This document shows, one piece after another, positions 7,446 through 14,825 of a stretch of DNA of 18,577 bases. Made by a program: the position numbers and the translations under genes. The stretch comes from Thermoplasmata archaeon (GTDB lineage Archaea > Thermoplasmatota > Thermoplasmata > GCA-020350865): the NCBI GenBank assembly GCA_020351895.1, contig CP070672.1, positions 1,013,455 to 1,032,031 of the forward strand, in the 5' to 3' direction. The notes beneath the pieces were generated by a model. That model saw only the letters and a list, made by a program, of their open reading frames with translations, made no database searches and was not told where the DNA came from. How positions within the stretch are numbered: position 1 is the stretch's first letter; each line of letters starts with the position of its first letter.

Positions 7446-8372
7446 ATGCCTGATCCCATACTTGGTGAAACCGCAGCCATCCTTGCCGCAGCCATGTGGA
7501 CAGCCAATGCGATTCTATTTTCGGCTGCAGGTAAGAGAATCGGGTCTGTGGGTGTCAATGCCTTTCGCATAGCCCTGGCGGTCTTATTTCTCGGAATCAC
7601 CCATGTCATAATACTTGGCAGTCTGTTACCAGCTGCAAATTCTGCCCAATGGTTCTGGTTGGGGATATCTGGGATTGTGGGACTGGGCATCGGGGACTTC
7701 GCACTGTTTGCCGCCTATGTTATTATAGGTCCCAAAAGATCCCTTCTTCTCATGGCCCTGGCGCCAGTGTGTTCGGTTGTAGCTGGCTATTTTATCCTCG
7801 AGGAATCCCTGGGCATTCTCTCCCTTGTGGGAATAACAATCACCTTAGTCGGAATCACCATTGTGGTCCTTGAGCGAAAGGAGGAGCCCGGGGACTTTGT
7901 CATTGATAAAGACAAAAGAACTTATGGCATCATCCTGGGCATCATAGGGGCCGTGGGGCAGGGTGTTGGTCTTGTTATCTCCAAGTACGGGATGGTCACT
8001 GTGGCTGATGATCCTTCTGCTCCCTTGGATTCCATTTCTGCCACCCTTATAAGGATGATAATTGGTGCGATATTCGTTTGGATCGCAGTTTTAGCCTCAG
8101 GCAAACTCCCTAGCATGATTCGATCCTATTCCGATACCCATGCTCTCAAGCTCACCTCGGCAGGGGCCTTCTTCGGCCCTTTTTTAGGTGTATGGCTTTC
8201 CATGGTTGCCATAACCTTTACAGAGACAGGTATCGCCATGACCCTCATGTCCCTCATGCCTGTGATCGTGATTCCCTTGGTTTGGGTACTTTACAAGGAA
8301 AAAACTAGTTGGAGGGGTGTGGCGGGAGCCCTTGTTGCAGTAACGGGGGTGGCCATACTCTTTCTATTGTAG
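7446..8372 (+). CDS. EamA-family drug/metabolite transporter (10 membrane segments)
   Basis: A 308-residue polytopic membrane protein of the DMT superfamily, with two EamA repeats of about five helices each. The first half begins ILGETAAILAAAMWTANAI. The second begins at about residue 155 with YGIILGIIGAVGQGVG. Both have the typical small-residue-rich helices, and each repeat ends in the usual closing helix (LVGITITLVGITIVV; VAGALVAVTGVAILFLL). A charged cytoplasmic linker (VLERKEEPGDFVIDKDKRT) joins the halves. Family members move amino acids, metabolites or drugs across the cytoplasmic membrane, and the substrate cannot be deduced from sequence. It is the last gene of the operon with THEP1 and trm1, although a functional link to tRNA modification is not obvious. 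Confidence 0.93.
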   Translation: MPDPILGETAAILAAAMWTANAILFSAAGKRIGSVGVNAFRIALAVLFLGITHVIILGSLLPAANSAQWFWLGISGIVGLGIGDFALFAAYVIIGPKRSLLLMALAPVCSVVAGYFILEESLGILSLVGITITLVGITIVVLERKEEPGDFVIDKDKRTYGIILGIIGAVGQGVGLVISKYGMVTVADDPSAPLDSISATLIRMIIGAIFVWIAVLASGKLPSMIRSYSDTHALKLTSAGAFFGPFLGVWLSMVAITFTETGIAMTLMSLMPVIVIPLVWVLYKEKTSWRGVAGALVAVTGVAILFLL

Positions 8373-8424
8373 GGACAGTATAAATTCATATTCCCCCCAA
8401 TTCTTCATATACGAATTATCGCAA

Positions 8425-8434
8425 CTTTAAAAAC
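8425..8434 (+). promoter_or_regulatory. TATA box for the glyoxylate reductase operon
   Basis: CTTTAAAAAC is centred about 27 bp before the ATG at 8457, so transcription should begin at or next to the start codon. No Shine-Dalgarno is visible just before the ATG, consistent with a leaderless mRNA. Confidence 0.55.
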
Positions 8435-8456
8435 CTCCTTACGTATTCTGCTATTC

Positions 8457-9431
8457 ATGGTCCGAATTTATGTTACCCGTTCTCTGCCATCACCTGGTAT
8501 AGAGATGTTAAAAGAAAGATACGAAGTCGAAGTCAATCCTCATGATAGAGTTCCTACAAAAGAGGAGATTGTAACGGCTGTAAAGGATAAAGATGCCCTC
8601 CTTTGTTTACTGACTGATCCCATAGATAGAGAGGTCATTGACGCAGGTTCTAATCTGAAGATAATATCCAACTACGCTGTGGGTTACAATAATATTGATG
8701 TTGCATATGCTACTAAAAGAAATATTTTGGTAACCAATACTCCTGGGGTTCTTTCCGAAACCACCGCCGATTTAGCCTTCTCCCTACTCATGGCAGCTGC
8801 AAGGCGCATTCCAGAAGGAGATAAGTTCATGCGTGAAGGCAAATTCAAGGGTTGGGGGCCGCAACTGATGCTTGGCACAGATGTTCACGGCAAGACACTG
8901 GGAATAATCGGTTTGGGAAGAATAGGTAGATTGGTGGCCAAACGGGCTTTGGGTTTTGACATGAAGATTTTATATTACAGTGCGAAAAGAAAGCCAGACA
9001 TTGAACAAGAAATGGGTCTAGAATATGCAGAGTTGGATGATCTACTTCAAAGAGCGGATTTCGTATCATTGCATGTGCCACTTACCCCTGACACAGAAGG
9101 TCTTTTAGGTAGGAGAGAACTTGGACTCATGAAACCGTCAGCCTATCTAATAAACACATCGAGAGGAGAGGTTGTGGATGAGCAGGCATTGATTGAAGCT
9201 TTGAAAAATAAAAGATTACGCGGAGCTGGGCTGGACGTATTCACGGGTGAGCCGACTAATATCAATCAAGAGCTTTATGAACTCGAAAATGCGGTATTGG
9301 CACCCCATATTGGAAGTGCCAGCTTTGAGACAAGGTCTAAGATGGCAGAGATGGCAGCGCAGGCGGTAATAGATGCAATGGAAGGTAAAAAACCCACTTA
9401 TATTGTAAATCCCGAGGTATTGGCAACATGA
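8457..9431 (+). CDS. gyaR: Glyoxylate/hydroxypyruvate reductase (D-glycerate dehydrogenase)
   Basis: A 324-residue D-isomer-specific 2-hydroxyacid dehydrogenase, full length and without an ACT regulatory domain, which argues against 3-phosphoglycerate dehydrogenase. The Rossmann motif GLGRIG is at 152-157. The segment after the second strand, YYSAKRK, has no acidic residue and carries Ser and basic residues, as in NADPH-using glyoxylate reductases. The catalytic triad is visible as Arg236 (NTSRG), Glu265 (FTGEP) and His284 (LAPHIGS). It should reduce glyoxylate to glycolate and hydroxypyruvate to D-glycerate, or run in reverse, in the cytosol. The next gene, glycerate 2-kinase, overlaps it by 4 nt (ATGA), which strongly supports a glycerate-directed role. 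Confidence 0.94.
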   Translation: MVRIYVTRSLPSPGIEMLKERYEVEVNPHDRVPTKEEIVTAVKDKDALLCLLTDPIDREVIDAGSNLKIISNYAVGYNNIDVAYATKRNILVTNTPGVLSETTADLAFSLLMAAARRIPEGDKFMREGKFKGWGPQLMLGTDVHGKTLGIIGLGRIGRLVAKRALGFDMKILYYSAKRKPDIEQEMGLEYAELDDLLQRADFVSLHVPLTPDTEGLLGRRELGLMKPSAYLINTSRGEVVDEQALIEALKNKRLRGAGLDVFTGEPTNINQELYELENAVLAPHIGSASFETRSKMAEMAAQAVIDAMEGKKPTYIVNPEVLAT

Positions 9432-10705
9432 GTATTTTCCAGAATCATAAGGAGCTAATGAATATAGAGGGTGAGGGCACAGGGAGGGCCCATGTTTTAG
9501 AGATATTAGAAGCTGGGGTTAGATCCGTTTTACCCTCGACAGCAGTAAAAGAGATGTTCATGAAGAATTCTGTGGATTTTCCATTAGAAATTACATTGTT
9601 TGGTTGGGGAAAGGCATCTTTTGAATTGTATGAGGCCTTTGAGGATAACTACAAAGGTGAGATAGTCAAAGGACACATCATTGCTCCCTCGCAAAAAGAA
9701 GAAGTTTCGGGTGATTCAAACATCAGAATTTCTCATGGTGCTCACCCATTACCCAATGAATCATCCATTTCAAGTGGGGAAAAACTCCTTGCACTTGCAG
9801 AACAAATGGATGAGGGTCATACCCTCGTATGCTTGATTTCCGGCGGCGGCTCCTCCATGTTCGAGGTACCCAAGGAAGGGATAGATCTTGAGGATTTGAG
9901 AACTACATATAAGCTACTTATTGAGTCAGGGGCCGACATTCATGAGGTGAACTCCATAAGAAGGGCCTTATCCCAAAGTAAGGGGGGTGGTCTAGCCAAA
10001 GCAGCCTATCCGGCAAAGATAATTAATATAGTAATTTCTGACGTTCTCGGTAATAATTTAGAGGACATATCTTCGGGCCCTACTGTAGGAGATCCCTTTG
10101 TGATAAATCCTCTTTCGGTTATCAAGAAGTACAACTTGGATCTACATTTGGATGAACATATTATCGAAACCATACAAAGACACAAACCAGGGGATGAGAA
10201 ATACTTTCAAAATGTAGAAACACATATTATTGCGGATAATGATAAAGCTCAAAAAGGCATGCTCGAAGAAGCAAGATCGCTTGGATATAATGCCATTCGT
10301 TTTGATGGGTATCTTTCTGGTGAGGCCCGAAATACAGTGAAAACGTTTATGGAAACTGAAGGGAATTTGATAATCGGCGGTGGAGAGACAACTGTAACTG
10401 TAAAAGGAAGCGGACAAGGGGGAAGAAATCAGGAGTTCGTTTTAGCGGGATTAAGAAGATTTAAGCATGGAACTTTAGCGTCCATTGGAACGGATGGCAT
10501 TGATGGGACAACAGATGCTGCTGGAGCAATTGGTGATGCAAAGGTATTGGATAAGGCCAGGGCTAAGGATTTGGACATGGACAAATATTTGGAAAACAAC
10601 AATTCTTATGAGTTCTTCAAGGAATGTGGAGGATTGATTATAACAGGGGCCACAGGTACCAATGTTGCGGATATCTGTGCTTATTTTAAGGAAGGTAGAA
10701 GATAA
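9428..10705 (+). CDS. gckA: Glycerate 2-kinase (DUF4147/MOFRL family)
   Basis: A 425-residue class II glycerate kinase with both family domains. The N-terminal DUF4147 domain shows GWGKAS (Lys62, equivalent to the conserved catalytic lysine of the family), LISGGGSS (136-143), SIRRALSQSKGGGLA (176-190) and VISDVLGNNLEDISSGPT (202-219). The C-terminal MOFRL domain shows IIGGGETTV, GQGGRNQEF (about 329-337) and the ending motif IGTDGIDGTTDAAGA. Archaeal members phosphorylate D-glycerate with ATP to 2-phosphoglycerate, which enters glycolysis at enolase. It overlaps gyaR by 4 nt, so the two products likely act in sequence: hydroxypyruvate to D-glycerate to 2-phosphoglycerate, for example in serine or glyoxylate use. 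A role in non-phosphorylative Entner-Doudoroff sugar breakdown is also possible. Confidence 0.95.
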   Translation: MSIFQNHKELMNIEGEGTGRAHVLEILEAGVRSVLPSTAVKEMFMKNSVDFPLEITLFGWGKASFELYEAFEDNYKGEIVKGHIIAPSQKEEVSGDSNIRISHGAHPLPNESSISSGEKLLALAEQMDEGHTLVCLISGGGSSMFEVPKEGIDLEDLRTTYKLLIESGADIHEVNSIRRALSQSKGGGLAKAAYPAKIINIVISDVLGNNLEDISSGPTVGDPFVINPLSVIKKYNLDLHLDEHIIETIQRHKPGDEKYFQNVETHIIADNDKAQKGMLEEARSLGYNAIRFDGYLSGEARNTVKTFMETEGNLIIGGGETTVTVKGSGQGGRNQEFVLAGLRRFKHGTLASIGTDGIDGTTDAAGAIGDAKVLDKARAKDLDMDKYLENNNSYEFFKECGGLIITGATGTNVADICAYFKEGRR

Positions 10706-10740
10706 AAACAGATATTACGTTATTGTCCGAACCAACTCGA

Positions 10741-10757
10741 CATATATAAATATTTTA
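10741..10757 (+). promoter_or_regulatory. TATA box for the membrane-anchored 185-residue protein
   Basis: CATATATAAATATTTTA is centred about 28 bp before the ATG at 10776. This fits a leaderless mRNA and argues against the longer reading from 10662, which would overlap the kinase gene by 44 bp. Confidence 0.55.
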
Positions 10758-10775
10758 TCATTGATAGAAAATCAA

Positions 10776-11333
10776 ATGACTGATAATAAAAGAAAACGTC
10801 CACCGGACTTAATCCCGATTATACTTGCTATCATCATTATCTCACTTTTATTGGCTGCATTATTTTATCCCATTGATGAACCGTCTGAGGGGTATGAATA
10901 TACTGGTATTGATTGCTTTCTTAGGTTCAACGTTACAAGGTCTTTATCAAATCTGACAGAAATTGTTGAAAGGCATGGATTCACATATGAGGAACGATAT
11001 AGTAGAACATCCCCTGGGAATCAGAATGAAATAACAGATTATATTTATTTTTCATATCATCACTCGACTCAAAAAAATATTTCTGGATATATTTACAATT
11101 TCGATTCGGACAATATTTCGATAAAGCTGCACTATTACCCTAATGACATTATGAGTTACGTCGATAAAACAGCTGAGGAGGTTAGAAACCTAACATACTC
11201 CATCTATTTAATCGATAAAAACCGATTTGAAAACGATGTCGAAAATATCATTCAAATCTTTGAACCAGAATTTAATATTACTGTATCATCCGAGGTATAT
11301 GTACAACTAGTTGAACACTTTATAATAATCTAA
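10776..11333 (+). CDS. Single-pass membrane protein with small extracellular domain, unknown function
   Basis: A 185-residue protein that I do not recognise. A basic N-terminus (TDNKRKRPP) is followed by one strongly hydrophobic helix at about residues 11-30 (IPIILAIIIISLLLAALF), then a domain of about 150 residues predicted outside the cell. That domain has several N-x-S/T sequons (NVT, NLT, NIS twice, NLT, NIT), which fits N-glycosylation of an archaeal surface protein, and a single Cys. I chose the ATG at 10776 over one at 10662 because of the TATA spacing and to avoid overlapping the kinase gene. Base composition is noticeably more AT-rich than the preceding metabolic genes, which may mean weaker constraint or later acquisition. 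Confidence 0.68.
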   Translation: MTDNKRKRPPDLIPIILAIIIISLLLAALFYPIDEPSEGYEYTGIDCFLRFNVTRSLSNLTEIVERHGFTYEERYSRTSPGNQNEITDYIYFSYHHSTQKNISGYIYNFDSDNISIKLHYYPNDIMSYVDKTAEEVRNLTYSIYLIDKNRFENDVENIIQIFEPEFNITVSSEVYVQLVEHFIII

Positions 11334-11440
11334 AATAAACATCGTATTCCCAATTGTTTTCCATGGGTGACTTAAACCTTACATCGAATGAGATGAAGAT
11401 TAATTCCAAAGTTTTCATGATCGGGTAAGAAAAATCGCTA

Positions 11441-11452
11441 CATTTTTAAGCG
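11441..11452 (+). promoter_or_regulatory. TATA box for the Lrp/AsnC regulator
   Basis: CATTTTTAAGCG is centred about 26 bp before the ATG at 11473. It sets that ATG as the likely start (leaderless) rather than GTG 11452, which would lie inside the box. CGCT and AGCG flank the box as a short inverted pair, which could be part of an autoregulatory site, but this is weak. Confidence 0.5.
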
Positions 11453-11472
11453 TGCAAACCCTTTTATTATCA

Positions 11473-11934
11473 ATGAAACTCAGTTTGGACTTAATAGACA
11501 GGAGAATATTGTCATACCTTCAGGAGGATGCCCGCATCACCCTGACTGAGATGGCTAAAAGGTTGTACATATCAAGAAACGCCGTGAGATATCGAATCGA
11601 GCTCATGGAAAAACAGGGGCTTATCGAGGGATATACCACTGTTTTGAATCCAATGCAATCCGACAATCCAATACTAGTTTTCATTCTTTTCGATGTAAGA
11701 CCTTCAAACATAGTCAAGTGCATCAAGATATTGAAGAGGTATGATGAGGTTTACGAGATTTTCAGGCTCTCATCCGGCACAGCCATCTTCGTCAAGGCCT
11801 TCTTCAAGAATGCACATCACAAGAGAACGTTTATAATGGAAAACATAGAAGGGATGCCTGTGGAGAGCTTTACTGTTCATATCGTGGCACAGATCGGTGA
11901 GAGAAAGGGTATTCCAATAAAATACCTCGAATGA
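11473..11934 (+). CDS. Lrp/AsnC-family transcriptional regulator
   Basis: A 153-residue protein with the two-domain layout and length of Lrp/AsnC regulators. The N-terminal helix-turn-helix is clear: LDLIDRRILSYLQEDARITL at about 4-24, then EMAKRLYISRNAVRYRIELMEKQGLI, with the recognition helix around residues 34-45. The C-terminal half (about 60-153) has the alternating beta/alpha pattern of a RAM/SAM effector-binding domain, though divergent (ILVFILFDV, VYEIFRLSSGTAIFVKAFF). Family members bind amino acids or related effectors and act as octameric rings or dimers. Targets are unknown; the flanking genes (membrane protein and channel) are candidates. It stands alone, with its own promoter and a T-run after the stop. 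Confidence 0.9.
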   Translation: MKLSLDLIDRRILSYLQEDARITLTEMAKRLYISRNAVRYRIELMEKQGLIEGYTTVLNPMQSDNPILVFILFDVRPSNIVKCIKILKRYDEVYEIFRLSSGTAIFVKAFFKNAHHKRTFIMENIEGMPVESFTVHIVAQIGERKGIPIKYLE

Positions 11935-11945
11935 TTACGACCCCC

Positions 11946-11953
11946 TTTTTTTT
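11946..11953 (+). terminator. Oligo-T terminator after the Lrp/AsnC gene
   Basis: A run of eight T preceded by CCCCC begins 11 nt after the stop codon, typical of archaeal oligo-T termination. Confidence 0.5.
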
Positions 11954-12027
11954 CAATTCATTAACAATAATTTTGACGAAACGGAAAAATAGCATATAAA
12001 AGATTTGCCGTTCTGTCAAGAAATACC

Positions 12028-12062
12028 TTTATATCCCTTTTTTATTGGAGAGGCCCGGAGGG
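12028..12062 (+). promoter_or_regulatory. Promoter and Shine-Dalgarno of the MscS-like channel gene
   Basis: CTTTATATCC (12028-12037) is a TATA candidate, and a second, CATATAAAAG, lies about 30 bp upstream (about 11993-12002). GGAGGG at 12057-12062 is a strong Shine-Dalgarno 7 nt before the ATG at 12070. This transcript therefore probably has a short leader, unlike its leaderless neighbours. From the nearer TATA box the leader would begin almost at the Shine-Dalgarno, so the farther box may be the one in use. Confidence 0.45.
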
Positions 12063-12069
12063 CATTGAG

Positions 12070-13803
12070 ATGAGGTTAAAAATATTCTCGATATTGAGCA
12101 TTTTGTTAATGGCGGCTCTGATATTGGGCCCAGCCACTGCATCGGCTTTTGAAACCCAGCCTGAGGATGGTGAAACAGATTACCCAGTTGACGGGAAGAT
12201 CATTATAGAATTCAACTACACTGTAGAAATAGGTTCCTTAGAATTGGATATCACACCCGATCCAGTATACCCAGTGGAAAAAAGATGGTCCAATGATGAT
12301 AGAACTCTAACGTTAGTACCTTTAACTAATCTCTTAGAAGATAAGGAATATTCCATTCATGTGAGTGTTGACTATGAGAATGAAACACTCGGATCCATTG
12401 ACGAAACATTTTCTTTTACAACAGAGACCCCTCCAACTTTTTTAGAGACTTTTGAAGCATTCCTTCAGGGATTTTGGGAGGCCCTGGAGACATTCTTAGT
12501 TGGATTGGCATTCTTCGTCATAATCGTTGTTGTGGGCTATTTAGTTTCCAAGTTACTGGCAAAGGTATTTACAAAGGGAATGGATCGTGTAGGCGTTAAC
12601 AAGCTTGCCGGAAAGACAGGATTGGCCGACACACTAAAGGCACTTGGATTCGATAATCTTGCCAGATTATTAGGGATCGTCTTTTTCTGGTTCCTGTTCC
12701 TTATAGTCCTTAATATAGCCTTAGATTTGGCGGGTATAGAACAACTCAATACCATTCTCGCCCCAATCATCTTATTCATTCCTAGAATCCTCATTGCCAT
12801 ACTCGTTGTGGTTGTTGGATTTTATATAGCCGACATCGTTGTAAACCGAACCAAGAATTTTCTCATGGAACAAAGTCCCTTCAAAGAGGATTTGAAACAG
12901 TTCGATAAAAGTACAAAAAGATCTGGATTTTCAATATTCGATTTCGTATTCCTGTTCTTAAAGATGTTCGTTATTCTCATCTTCATTCAACTGGCATTAT
13001 CCATACTCGCCATCAGCATATTCACAGACTTCATTAATCCCATTCTCCTTATTATGCCCCTTGTTTTAATCGCAATGGCGATACTCGTGGCGGGCCTGAT
13101 CATAGCAGAGTATGTCGTAAAATTCGTAATGAAGCTCTTGGATGAGTTCGAATTCGACAGGTTCATCACACCAGTTGAAGATGTGGTTGAGAAAAAGGGT
13201 ATAGTGAGAAGGATAATCGGGGCAATTCTCAAGGTCTTCGTGGTACTTGTCTTCATCCAACTATCAATAGCGGTTTTAAACTCCACAGGTGCATTCAATG
13301 TCCTGGCAGAATTGATCAACACTGTGATTCTATGGTTACCGAACCTACTTGTAGCTCTTCTTATCGTTATAATCGGTTTCTGGTTAGCAAGCTGGGTTGA
13401 GAAGAGAATTGTGGAGTACGGTGAGGAAGTGGACCTGCCCTTCCCAAAGGCGATTTCAAAAGCGGCAATGTTCTTGATAATATACCTTGCAGCCGTTATG
13501 GCGTTGGCACAGGTGGGAATCGCAGTGCCGATTCTCTACATAGTCTTTGCCATAGTGGCTGCCTCTGTATTCATCGGACTCGGAGTGGGCCTAGCATACG
13601 GCTCAAAAGATGTCTTCCACAACCTGGTTAGTTTTATTCAGACTGATAAAACCCTGAAAGTAGGCCAGAAAATAAAAGTGGAAGAGCACGAAGGTACAAT
13701 CGAGGAAATAAGCAGATATCATATGGTGTTGAAGACCAAGGCTGGAAGAATACGCATACCTCATTCGAAACTGGCCAAGGCGGTTATCGAGGAGATGGGA
13801 TAA
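12070..13803 (+). CDS. MscS-like mechanosensitive channel with extracellular Big_5-like domain
   Basis: A 577-residue membrane protein. A signal peptide (1-26, ending ATASA before Phe27) precedes a beta domain at about 27-118 of the Big_5/Ig-like type (TQPEDGETDYPVDGKIIIEF, then RTLTLVPLTNLLEDKEYSI). About nine hydrophobic segments follow from residue 143 to 512, arranged as repeated conserved-TM-helix units. For example, LPNLLVALLIVIIGFWLA at about 425-443 resembles IPRILIAILVVVVGFYIA at about 238-256. The last segment, with GLGVGLAYG (about 504-512), resembles the small-residue pore helix of MscS. A short beta domain (about 525-577, TLKVGQKIKVEEHEGTIEEI) matches the MscS middle domain, but the usual C-terminal alpha/beta domain is absent. 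The likely role is a tension-gated or osmotic-release channel in the cytoplasmic membrane. Gating by the outer domain is speculation. Confidence 0.87.
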   Translation: MRLKIFSILSILLMAALILGPATASAFETQPEDGETDYPVDGKIIIEFNYTVEIGSLELDITPDPVYPVEKRWSNDDRTLTLVPLTNLLEDKEYSIHVSVDYENETLGSIDETFSFTTETPPTFLETFEAFLQGFWEALETFLVGLAFFVIIVVVGYLVSKLLAKVFTKGMDRVGVNKLAGKTGLADTLKALGFDNLARLLGIVFFWFLFLIVLNIALDLAGIEQLNTILAPIILFIPRILIAILVVVVGFYIADIVVNRTKNFLMEQSPFKEDLKQFDKSTKRSGFSIFDFVFLFLKMFVILIFIQLALSILAISIFTDFINPILLIMPLVLIAMAILVAGLIIAEYVVKFVMKLLDEFEFDRFITPVEDVVEKKGIVRRIIGAILKVFVVLVFIQLSIAVLNSTGAFNVLAELINTVILWLPNLLVALLIVIIGFWLASWVEKRIVEYGEEVDLPFPKAISKAAMFLIIYLAAVMALAQVGIAVPILYIVFAIVAASVFIGLGVGLAYGSKDVFHNLVSFIQTDKTLKVGQKIKVEEHEGTIEEISRYHMVLKTKAGRIRIPHSKLAKAVIEEMG

Positions 13804-13811
13804 CCGCCACC

Positions 13812-13820
13812 CCCTTTTTT
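13812..13820 (+). terminator. Terminator between convergent channel and fic genes
   Basis: The 21-bp gap between the two convergent stop codons holds CCCCC followed by six T on the plus strand, enough for oligo-T termination of the channel transcript. The minus strand has no equivalent T-run here, so the fic transcript may extend into the channel gene as antisense RNA. Confidence 0.4.
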
Positions 13821-13824
13821 ATAA

Positions 13825-14751
13825 TCACCGTCCATACCTTTTTATGTATTCCTTTAGGTTTCTTCTTGTGGAATGCCAAGTCCTCCCGATCTTGACTGCT
13901 GAAAGAACCCCTTGCCTGGCTCTTAGACTGAGATACTCTTGAGAATATGAGGACCCAATGGCCAGCTCTGAAAGTGGCAATAGTTCATCATCCCCTCCGA
14001 ATATGGAAATATAGATTGTAAGTGACTCATCAAGAGCTTTAACAATGAAATTTCCAAACGGATTAAGGCTTCCCAAATCAGCTTTTCTCAGGCTGTCATA
14101 GTACTTACTTCTCTCCTCTTTTTTCAACACCACAGGAGGGTAGCCAGCTCTCATGAGCAACAGATTCGAAATAAGCCTTGCTACACGACCATTACCATCA
14201 GAAAAGGGATGTATGGCCACCAACCCATGATGCAGATGGATGGAATTTGTGATAGGGTGCACTTTCATCCTGGACACTTTTTTGAGCAGTTCATCCATGA
14301 GAGTCGTAACTTTCGAAAAATCCGGAGGTCTCGTTTTGGCACCGGCAATCCTGACATTCTGGGTTCTGAAACGCCCAGCATCCTTAAGCAATCCGCGTGT
14401 GACGATCTCGTGGATCTCCAAAACAATGACCAAATCGATTTTTTTTCTACCTTGGGCGAGTTCCACTATCTTCCCGAATGCCTCTGCGTTTCCTATCGCT
14501 TCTAGATGATCCTTTAGGGATTTCCCACCAATAGTTATACCCTCCTTTACAACAAGCTTCGTCTCCTGTAGTGTCAATGTGTTGCCTTCGATTGCATTTG
14601 AGTGATACGTGTGTAAAAGTCGCATCTCCTCTAGAAGGCGATTTACTGCATCTTTTGGTAAAGGTCTTTTGGAATCGAGGATTCTCTTTTTTCCATTTAT
14701 TCTCTCCAACAATGAGGCATTTATTTCAATATCGGTATCGGTTATTTTCAT
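13825..14751 (-). CDS. Fic-family protein (AMPylase-type) with C-terminal excisionase-like HTH
   Basis: A 308-residue Fic protein. The catalytic motif HPFSDGNGRVAR is intact at 181-192, with the active-site His181, the metal-binding Asp185 and Arg192. An N-terminal inhibitory motif S51-x-x-x-E55-G-N (SNAIEGN) makes it a class II Fic enzyme, able to block its own ATP-binding site. Such proteins usually transfer AMP, or another nucleotide, to a hydroxyl side chain of a target protein. The flap segment NVRIAGAKTRPPDF (132-145) precedes the active helix. The C-terminus (about 258-308, LSELAIGSSYSQEYLS, then RQGVLSAVKIGRTWHS) looks like an excisionase/MerR-type helix-turn-helix, suggesting DNA binding and possibly autoregulation at the repeats over its promoter. 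No antitoxin gene is adjacent. The target is unknown. Confidence 0.93.
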   Translation of the reverse strand: MKITDTDIEINASLLERINGKKRILDSKRPLPKDAVNRLLEEMRLLHTYHSNAIEGNTLTLQETKLVVKEGITIGGKSLKDHLEAIGNAEAFGKIVELAQGRKKIDLVIVLEIHEIVTRGLLKDAGRFRTQNVRIAGAKTRPPDFSKVTTLMDELLKKVSRMKVHPITNSIHLHHGLVAIHPFSDGNGRVARLISNLLLMRAGYPPVVLKKEERSKYYDSLRKADLGSLNPFGNFIVKALDESLTIYISIFGGDDELLPLSELAIGSSYSQEYLSLRARQGVLSAVKIGRTWHSTRRNLKEYIKRYGR

Positions 14752-14764
14752 CAGTATCCGATAT
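14729..14764. repeat. Inverted repeat 1 (fic start-codon-proximal operator candidate)
   Basis: The left arm ATATCGGTAT (14729-14738) and right arm TATCCGATAT (14755-14764) form an imperfect inverted repeat with a 16-bp spacer. The repeat contains the fic start codon (14749-14751) and the first codons. Its 36-bp layout is reproduced exactly 50 bp further on by inverted repeat 2. Confidence 0.7.
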
Positions 14765-14775
14765 GCCTCTCATAG

Positions 14776-14784
14776 TATATATCG
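14776..14784 (-). promoter_or_regulatory. TATA box for fic
   Basis: On the minus strand GATATATAC is centred about 29 bp before the ATG at 14751, predicting a leaderless or nearly leaderless mRNA. The box overlaps the left arm of inverted repeat 2. TTTATATC at about 14812-14819 is a second possible box, overlapping the right arm. Confidence 0.5.
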
Positions 14785-14814
14785 GTATTGGTAAAAAATG
14801 GCGTATTCCGATAT
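14779..14814. repeat. Inverted repeat 2 (fic promoter operator candidate)
   Basis: The left arm ATATCGGTAT (14779-14788) is identical to that of repeat 1, and the right arm ATTCCGATAT (14805-14814) shares CCGATAT at the same offset. The spacer differs in sequence while keeping the same length. Its left arm overlaps the likely fic TATA box, so a protein bound here would block transcription. Confidence 0.7.
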
Positions 14815-14825
14815 AAATGCTCATC

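Noticed and set aside
10662..10775. An N-terminal extension of the 185-residue membrane protein from ATG 10662
   Set aside because: It would overlap the glycerate kinase by 44 bp and cross a strong TATA box; the ATG at 10776 lies at the expected distance from that box.
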